This document shows positions 6,376 through 11,141 of a DNA stretch of 11,141 nucleotides, piece after piece. The number at the start of each line of letters is the position of its first letter. Within the stretch, counting starts at the first letter, position 1. The notes under the pieces are model-generated. The model was not told where the DNA came from and did no database searches. It saw only the letters and a list, made by a program, of their open reading frames with translations. The position numbers and the translations under genes were made by a program. The DNA is from Caldifarciminota bacterium. GTDB lineage: Bacteria; Hydrothermota; Tepidihabitantia; B3-TA06. The stretch covers positions 1-11,141 of the forward strand of contig WJJO01000132.1 in the NCBI GenBank assembly GCA_014729665.1, read 5' to 3'.

Positions 6376-7453
6376 CACCGCGGACCTTCCCCTTCACGGC
6401 GGACGCGCACCACTTTGGCTGTTCGAGCGAATGGTCAAGCTGGCGCGCGTAATTACAGACTACATACTTACCGAATTCGACCCCCGGGAGTTAACAAAAA
6501 GGCTTTCAGACCCGTTCTGGTTCCAGAGCCTGGGCTGCGTTCTGGGCTTCGACTGGCACTCCTCAGGTCTTACTACCACAACCTGCGGGGCATTGAAGAT
6601 AGCGCTTGCCGACACAGGGCCTTCCGCCGGGATATACGCCGTGGGTGGCAAGGGCAACGCATCCCGGAGGATCCCCGACGACTTAAGGAGCCTTGCCTCA
6701 AATACCGGTTTCGATCCCGAGGATTACATCTACTCCAGCAGGATGACAGCTAAGGTAGACTCGGCAGGGCTCCAGGACGGCTACCAGGTTTACCACCAGT
6801 TCTTCTGCTTTATCCCCTCGACCGGACGGTGGACTGTTATAGATCAGGGGATGAATAAGGAGACAGGATGGGCAAGACGCTATCACTGGAACGCAGAAAC
6901 CCTTCCCTCCTTCGTACGCGATCCCCATGCAGCCATCGAAGGCAGAAAAGGGCTGGAAGTTCTAAACATGGTATCGAATCAAAGCAAGGGTTCGCAGGCT
7001 CGGTCGGTTGAAATTGCAGCGGACATAAAACACTTCCAGAAGGAATTCACGAACCTTGCACACCTGAACATGCCTGCCCGTCACCGGATCAACTTCTCCG
7101 ACCTTGACTCCAGACGAATAAACAGGGTCTTTGCAAAAACCTTCGAGAATCCTCCTTCCGGTTTCGAGAACCTGTTGGCCTTACCCGGTGTAGGTCCTGC
7201 AGCCATCCGCGCTCTGGCCCTGGTGGCGCAGGTTATCTTCGGGGAACGCCCATCATACCAAGACCCGGTTTCGTTCTCGTTCGCCCACGGGGGCAAGGAC
7301 GGCACCCCGTATCCTGTAAACCGCAGGACATACGACCATACCATCTCCTACTTTGCCCGAGCCCTGAAGAAGACGAAATTAGGTCAAACCGAGGGAAACC
7401 GGGCGCTTTCCAGACTCTCCCGCTGGCTGGAGGAGGTAAGCCTTGAGTCGTAA
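6359..7453 (+). CDS. DUF763 family protein with helix-hairpin-helix motif
   Basis: The 364-aa product matches the DUF763 family, found in archaea and some bacteria and without an assigned function that I know of. The N-terminus carries the hallmark TADLPLHGGRAPLWLFERM (7-25), followed by RLSDPFWFQSLGCVLGFDWH (48-67) and SSGLTTTTCGALK (68-80). Next come GGKGNASRR (96-104), KVDSAGLQDGYQVYHQFF (132-149) and RRYHW (173-177). Near the C-terminus LLALPGVGPAAIRALALVA (272-290) fits a helix-hairpin-helix motif, followed by SYQDPVSFSFAHGGKDGTPYPV (299-320) and NRRTYDHTI (321-329). The HhH motif suggests nucleic-acid contact, and the conserved His, Asp, Lys and Arg positions suggest an enzyme; both are inference. 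The start overlaps the oxidoreductase gene by 17 nt, and the end overlaps the methyltransferase gene by 11 nt. Its Shine-Dalgarno (AGGA, 11 nt upstream) is weak, consistent with translational coupling. Confidence 0.88.
   Translation: MANTRNTADLPLHGGRAPLWLFERMVKLARVITDYILTEFDPRELTKRLSDPFWFQSLGCVLGFDWHSSGLTTTTCGALKIALADTGPSAGIYAVGGKGNASRRIPDDLRSLASNTGFDPEDYIYSSRMTAKVDSAGLQDGYQVYHQFFCFIPSTGRWTVIDQGMNKETGWARRYHWNAETLPSFVRDPHAAIEGRKGLEVLNMVSNQSKGSQARSVEIAADIKHFQKEFTNLAHLNMPARHRINFSDLDSRRINRVFAKTFENPPSGFENLLALPGVGPAAIRALALVAQVIFGERPSYQDPVSFSFAHGGKDGTPYPVNRRTYDHTISYFARALKKTKLGQTEGNRALSRLSRWLEEVSLES
7431..7437 (+). promoter_or_regulatory. Ribosome-binding site that decides a TTG start
   Basis: AGGAGGT, inside the 3' end of the DUF763 gene, lies 5 nt before the TTG at 7443. 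The nearest in-frame ATG (7482) has no comparable sequence, so the TTG is the better start. Confidence 0.75.
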
Positions 7454-8906
7454 AAAGGGCCGTACACAACTGCCGCAGGTGATGCTTGCCCGGTTCGAGG
7501 AGATGGGACTCGACCTTGACCAATTCGTGCCCGCACTCCTTTCTTACCCAACCCCAAGCTTCCGCATCAATCCACTTAAGGGGGAACAGGAAAGTGTACT
7601 CGAATCGCTTTCGGTTATCGAGCCTGAACCTGTCGGCTGGAATCGTCTCGTATTCAGGGCAAACCCGGGGGAAGTCAAGCTGGGCAACCTTTTAGAACAT
7701 TTCCTGGGACAAATCTACGTTCAGGATACCTCATCGACAATACCGGTTACCGTGCTCGATCCCCAACCCGGAGAGGAAATTCTGGACATGGCCGCGGCCC
7801 CTGGATCGAAAACAACCCAGATCGCGGCTGCAATGGACAACAAAGGTCTTCTTTTAGCCAACGAGGTCTCGGCAAAACGCACCGCCTCTTTAACCGGTAA
7901 TCTCGACCGCTGCGGGGTAATCAACGCGGTGGTTACCAATCAACCCGGTCAGGTCTACGGACACCTGGCCCCCGAACGCTTCGACCGAATCCTCCTGGAT
8001 GCTCCCTGTTCCTCCGAGGGAACACTTTCCCGCAACCTGCGCGGACTCGATATATGGAGCGAGAACAGTATCAAGCGCCTGGCAAAACTGCAGGGAAATC
8101 TCATACTTTCGGCCTACTACTCATTAAGACCGGGCGGCCTGATGGTTTACTCCACCTGCACTTTCGCGCCCGAGGAGAACGAGGGCACCGTCACCCGCCT
8201 TTTAGAAAAATTCCCCGATGCGGTCATCGAACCGATAGAGCTTCAAGGGATCAACGGACGTCCCGGATTCCCTGAATGGAGGGATAAAACGTTCCATCCT
8301 TCTGCACGAAACATCCTCAGGCTGTTCCCGCACGAGCACGACGGTGAAGGTTTCTGCATAGCAAAGATACGTAAGCCTTCCTCGACTGTAACTGAAACAG
8401 CCAAGCCGGACAAACGGCTACCGTCGAAACACCGGCCCGGGAGGGGAGATGCCAAACCGATAGAAAAGGAAGAAACAGGGATTGTGAAAAAGACCCTTGC
8501 TTCACTCGAGGAGCGTTTCGGCATCCGTCCTGAGTCCTTCGAGGATTTTCACCTGTTTATTCGCAAGAACGACGTTTGGTGCAGCACTCAAGAGGCCGGT
8601 GAGGTTCAATTCCCCCGGATAACCCGTCGTGGCCTGCGCATTGCAAGGGCGTTCGAGCACAGCGTACGGTTCACGACAAACGCGGTGCAGCTCTTCGGGC
8701 ATCTGGTTACGCGCAACCGGATAGAACTCGACGAACAGAAGACCCGCCTTTTCCTTGCCGGTAAAACTCAGGATGTCGAACAACCTCAGGATGCATCCGA
8801 CGGATTCGTAGCGGCGTTCAACTCGGACTGCGCCCTTGGAATAGGCCTCCTAAAGGAAGGAAAGCTGAAAAGCCAAGTGCCGCGGTCGCGCAGGGTAATA
8901 GGATAG
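7443..8906 (+). CDS. RNA cytosine-C5 methyltransferase, RsmF/NOL1/NOP2 family
   Basis: This SAM-dependent enzyme methylates cytosine C5 in RNA, most likely 16S rRNA or tRNA; I cannot tell which. It has 487 aa from a TTG start. An N-terminal RNA-binding region contains SFRINPLKG (39-47). The Rossmann core follows: the pre-motif YVQDTSSTIPV (92-102), motif I DMAAAPGSKT (115-124) for SAM, motif IV DAPCSSEGT (186-194) with release cysteine C189, and motif VI STCTF (237-241) with nucleophile C239 ahead of PEENE. A Lys/Pro-rich linker (about 310-345) leads to a C-terminal domain (about 350-487) resembling the RsmF PUA-like tail, with ASDGFVAAFN and a LGIGLLKEGKLKSQVPRSRR ending. Both cysteines are present, so it should be active. 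It is the last gene of the coupled operon and overlaps DUF763 by 11 nt. Confidence 0.93.
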   Translation: MSRKKGRTQLPQVMLARFEEMGLDLDQFVPALLSYPTPSFRINPLKGEQESVLESLSVIEPEPVGWNRLVFRANPGEVKLGNLLEHFLGQIYVQDTSSTIPVTVLDPQPGEEILDMAAAPGSKTTQIAAAMDNKGLLLANEVSAKRTASLTGNLDRCGVINAVVTNQPGQVYGHLAPERFDRILLDAPCSSEGTLSRNLRGLDIWSENSIKRLAKLQGNLILSAYYSLRPGGLMVYSTCTFAPEENEGTVTRLLEKFPDAVIEPIELQGINGRPGFPEWRDKTFHPSARNILRLFPHEHDGEGFCIAKIRKPSSTVTETAKPDKRLPSKHRPGRGDAKPIEKEETGIVKKTLASLEERFGIRPESFEDFHLFIRKNDVWCSTQEAGEVQFPRITRRGLRIARAFEHSVRFTTNAVQLFGHLVTRNRIELDEQKTRLFLAGKTQDVEQPQDASDGFVAAFNSDCALGIGLLKEGKLKSQVPRSRRVIG

Positions 8907-8941
8907 GAATTGTCATTAATAAAAAAGCGGCAAGATACCTT

Positions 8942-8973
8942 CATCTTCAAATAATCTTAAATCATTGAAGATG
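8942..8973. repeat. Inverted repeat in the convergent gap
   Basis: CATCTTCAA (8942-8950) and TTGAAGATG (8965-8973) are exact reverse complements around a 14-nt AT-rich loop, 35 nt after the methyltransferase stop. No T-run follows directly on either strand. It may help end transcription from the left or stabilise a 3' end. Confidence 0.4.
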
Positions 8974-9002
8974 CAGTGATGTAATAATTACAAAATCTGC
9001 GG

Positions 9003-9027
9003 CCTTTTGAACCTTTGGTTCAAAAGG
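9003..9027. terminator. Perfect 11-bp hairpin between convergent genes
   Basis: CCTTTTGAACC (9003-9013), loop TTT, and GGTTCAAAAGG (9017-9027) form a perfect stem. On the minus strand it begins 4 nt after the ATPase stop codon. A proper T-tract is missing on both sides, so it is not a textbook intrinsic terminator; it is best read as a shared transcript-end hairpin. Confidence 0.5.
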
Positions 9028-9031
9028 AGTA

Positions 9032-11141
9032 TTACACCCCGTACTTCTCCTTGCGCGTCTCGAAGGCCTCCCTGCCGCCTTCGAGGATTCGTTCCACAAT
9101 CCCCTTAATCTCAGGTGAGTCTATATAACCGTAGCGACCCTCCTGAAGGTATCCGTGCTCTACGTCGGCCTCCAGAGCCAGTATCTGGGATGCGTCCCCT
9201 AAAACAGGGATGTTTGCGTTATGGGTCGCAACCAGGAACTGGCGCTTGTCCATCTCGTCACGGAACCGCTTGGCTATCTCCTCAACAATGAAGACATTAT
9301 CCAAATCCTCCTCGGGCTGATCGACTATCAGGGGATAGGGCGATTCCAGAAGGAGTATACCCAGGATAGCCGTGCATCGCTGACCGTCCGATAGATGCTC
9401 CACATCACGGTATCTTGGGTCTTCAGCCGTTCCCAGATTAAGCTGGATATGCACCTCGGGAGGTATATACACGGTTTCCATCCTGCACAACATTTCCTCG
9501 TCGAAGCCGGGTATAAAACTCTGTGAGGAAAGCTTCAGGAGTCCGGCTATCGATTCACGGTCTCCTGCCCGGGCCAGGCGGGCTAACTCAGAAAAATTGA
9601 AATCCTCATCGGTCGCGATACGCAGGGCATCCTCGGTTTCCAGGGTGGGTATGAAGCGCTTGAGTTCGGCTACTATCCTGCGGGGTGCACCTTTATGGAG
9701 CAGTTCTATGTGTATCTTGCTGCCAAGCTCTTCGTTCCATGCCCGTACCCGGTTGGAGAGTATCTCGAACCTCGAACTGCGCAATTCCTTCAGTTCCCCT
9801 AAGAGTGTTAATCGTTCGTCCCGGCGCATGGACAACTTGGTGGATAACGCATCCCTGTCCGCCTTCTGCTCCCTTAAACGCATTATCTCCTTTTCCAGGT
9901 TAATGTATTCGTTTATGTCCATACCCGGAAAGCGTTCCTGAAGGCTGCGCAGACTCTCATGGAAGCGTTCCTCGCCTTCGGCATAAAGTTCATCCCATTG
10001 ATCTTTATAAAGCTTATGTTTTTCCTGCGTATCCTGCAGGGATGTAACAAGTTCCTGAATCTTCATCTCGAACTCGGCGACGTACTCCGCAAGGGTATTC
10101 GTATACTCGGCTATCAGATCGGGATGCAGCTTCTCCTCACCCTCTTCCGAAACCGAACGGAGCTTTGTCGATGTATCGCTGATAAGGTCCAAAAGCATCT
10201 TCCTGACCTCGGCAATCACTGCATCACCCCGCTCGAAGATGTGCGCTTCCTGCTCGAATCCCCGTTTCTCCTCGATCTTATTAGGCATATCCATTTCAAG
10301 GAATCGAGCCAATTTTTCCTCAGCGGCGGCTAGCCTGTTCAGTTCGGCATCCTGTTTGGATAACTCGGCTGCAAGTTCGATCATCTCATCGGTCTGAACC
10401 CTAAGCTTTTCGAGTATCAACTCCTCCTGTTCCTTCAAACTCAATATCTCCTTCTCACTCAAACGTTCAAGCAGTCTCAGCTGGAAGTTCTGCTGTTTCG
10501 ATATCTCATAGATTTCCTTGTTACCGAAGACCTCTGCACGGAAGACGTCCCTTGGGTTTATATCCAGTTTCGCCCCTGTATCCGCGTTGCGAACCACGGG
10601 ATCAAATGGGTATATGCGTTCAATAAAATATGTCTTGGGGATAGGTTCGTGTGATTCCACCAGTAGTGAAATCTTCGAGCCGGGCATGAAGACGTCCCGC
10701 AGAATCTGCTCGTGATTTTCCCGATTCCTGTCGGTTTTCGGCACCTCGTCAAGGGCGTATCTTATGGTTTCGATTATTGTCGTTTTCCCAGTACCCCTGC
10801 CGCCTATCAAAGCGTTAAAACCGGGATTGAAATGTATCTCCAGCCCGTCCAGGAATCCTCCTTCCCATCTTGCCGCCAGCAACTTGGAATAGGAACGTTC
10901 CTCGATCTGATGGGGAAAACGTATCTTGGTAGCCGAGTCCAGAAGGGCAAGCCTCATGCCTTCCAGATTAGCCGTACCCAGCTTGATGGCTACCTTTCTC
11001 GATCCTACCTTTTCGGGTTTGTTTGCAAGCGATCCTGTAAGCAGGGCAAGCGGAATCTTCCGGTCTACTCCTTTGTTCTTGGCAAAAAGGATGTCTTCAT
11101 CGTCCTCTGCAAGATGATCCTCGATCACAATGCCCCACAGC
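9032..11141 (-). CDS. PHP-SMC (TrlF-like) ATPase with a degenerate PHP end, N-terminus beyond the window
   Basis: At least 702 residues are visible; the frame is open through 11141, so the GTG at 11128 is an internal Val or at most an alternative start. Numbering from that GTG: residues 30-70 align with the end of a PHP domain and the linker typical of PHP-SMC proteins (LEGMRLALLDSATKIRFP). An ABC/SMC ATPase follows, with Walker A GGRGTGKTT (109-117), a long coiled-coil region (about 220-275 and 300-465), signature LSDGQR (579-584), Walker B YPLIVDQPEED (598-608, D603 and E606), D-loop DLDN (608-611) and H-loop ATHN (His636). All ATPase motifs look intact. The family GSDAH metal-ligand motif reads GSLAN at 32-36, so the PHP domain has probably lost phosphoesterase activity. 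Relatives include PHP-ATPase proteins such as Ppl, reported in anti-phage defence. No other defence gene is visible here. Confidence 0.85.
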   Translation of the reverse strand, partial: LWGIVIEDHLAEDDEDILFAKNKGVDRKIPLALLTGSLANKPEKVGSRKVAIKLGTANLEGMRLALLDSATKIRFPHQIEERSYSKLLAARWEGGFLDGLEIHFNPGFNALIGGRGTGKTTIIETIRYALDEVPKTDRNRENHEQILRDVFMPGSKISLLVESHEPIPKTYFIERIYPFDPVVRNADTGAKLDINPRDVFRAEVFGNKEIYEISKQQNFQLRLLERLSEKEILSLKEQEELILEKLRVQTDEMIELAAELSKQDAELNRLAAAEEKLARFLEMDMPNKIEEKRGFEQEAHIFERGDAVIAEVRKMLLDLISDTSTKLRSVSEEGEEKLHPDLIAEYTNTLAEYVAEFEMKIQELVTSLQDTQEKHKLYKDQWDELYAEGEERFHESLRSLQERFPGMDINEYINLEKEIMRLREQKADRDALSTKLSMRRDERLTLLGELKELRSSRFEILSNRVRAWNEELGSKIHIELLHKGAPRRIVAELKRFIPTLETEDALRIATDEDFNFSELARLARAGDRESIAGLLKLSSQSFIPGFDEEMLCRMETVYIPPEVHIQLNLGTAEDPRYRDVEHLSDGQRCTAILGILLLESPYPLIVDQPEEDLDNVFIVEEIAKRFRDEMDKRQFLVATHNANIPVLGDASQILALEADVEHGYLQEGRYGYIDSPEIKGIVERILEGGREAFETRKEKYGV

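Noticed and set aside
9959..10333. Open frame on the plus strand opposite the ATPase
   Set aside because: It is antisense to the coiled-coil region; its Leu/Ile richness follows from the heptad codons on the other strand.
11126..11128. GTG at 11128 as the true start of the ATPase
   Set aside because: The frame continues to the window edge and the first residues align with the end of a PHP domain, so the gene is cut rather than starting here.

Overview
The window is gene-dense bacterial DNA of intermediate GC, with no mobile elements, RNA genes or CRISPR arrays that I can see. Bacterial signals are clear: near-consensus sigma70-type promoters, strong Shine-Dalgarno sequences, GTG and TTG starts chosen by those sequences, and two lipoprotein signal peptides. 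A two-subunit-type glycine decarboxylase, a DUF763 protein and a class III adenylate cyclase would suit a deep-branching, perhaps thermophilic or uncultivated lineage (WOR-3-like bacteria come to mind). That placement is a guess; nothing here fixes the phylum.

Left arm (1-1792, minus strand): a membrane-anchored HAMP/class III adenylate cyclase is followed, with a 4-nt stop/start overlap, by an unrecognised lipoprotein gene that runs off the left edge. Their promoter faces the opposite way to a near-perfect promoter for the glycine cleavage genes, and two small dyads lie between the two -35 boxes.

Middle (1920-5585, plus strand): gcvT, gcvH and gcvPA encode the T, H and P1 proteins of the glycine cleavage system. 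The P2 subunit (gcvPB), which carries the PLP lysine, is not where it would be expected. In its place is a SagB/ThcOx-like flavin oxidoreductase with a lipoprotein signal.

Right-middle (5734-8906, plus strand): a second, cytoplasmic paralogue of that oxidoreductase overlaps a DUF763 gene, which in turn overlaps an RsmF/NOL1-type RNA m5C methyltransferase gene. The overlaps suggest one translationally coupled operon, with its own candidate promoter just upstream of 5734.

Right arm (9032-11141, minus strand): a large SMC/ABC-type ATPase, convergent with the methyltransferase and cut by the right edge. It matches the C-terminal part of PHP-SMC (TrlF-like) proteins, but the expected GSDAH metal-ligand motif of the PHP domain reads GSLAN. 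Two perfect inverted repeats occupy the convergent gap.

Best leads: the paired exported/cytoplasmic SagB-like enzymes beside an incomplete gcv operon, the apparently dead PHP domain on an intact ATPase, and the DUF763-RNA methyltransferase coupling.
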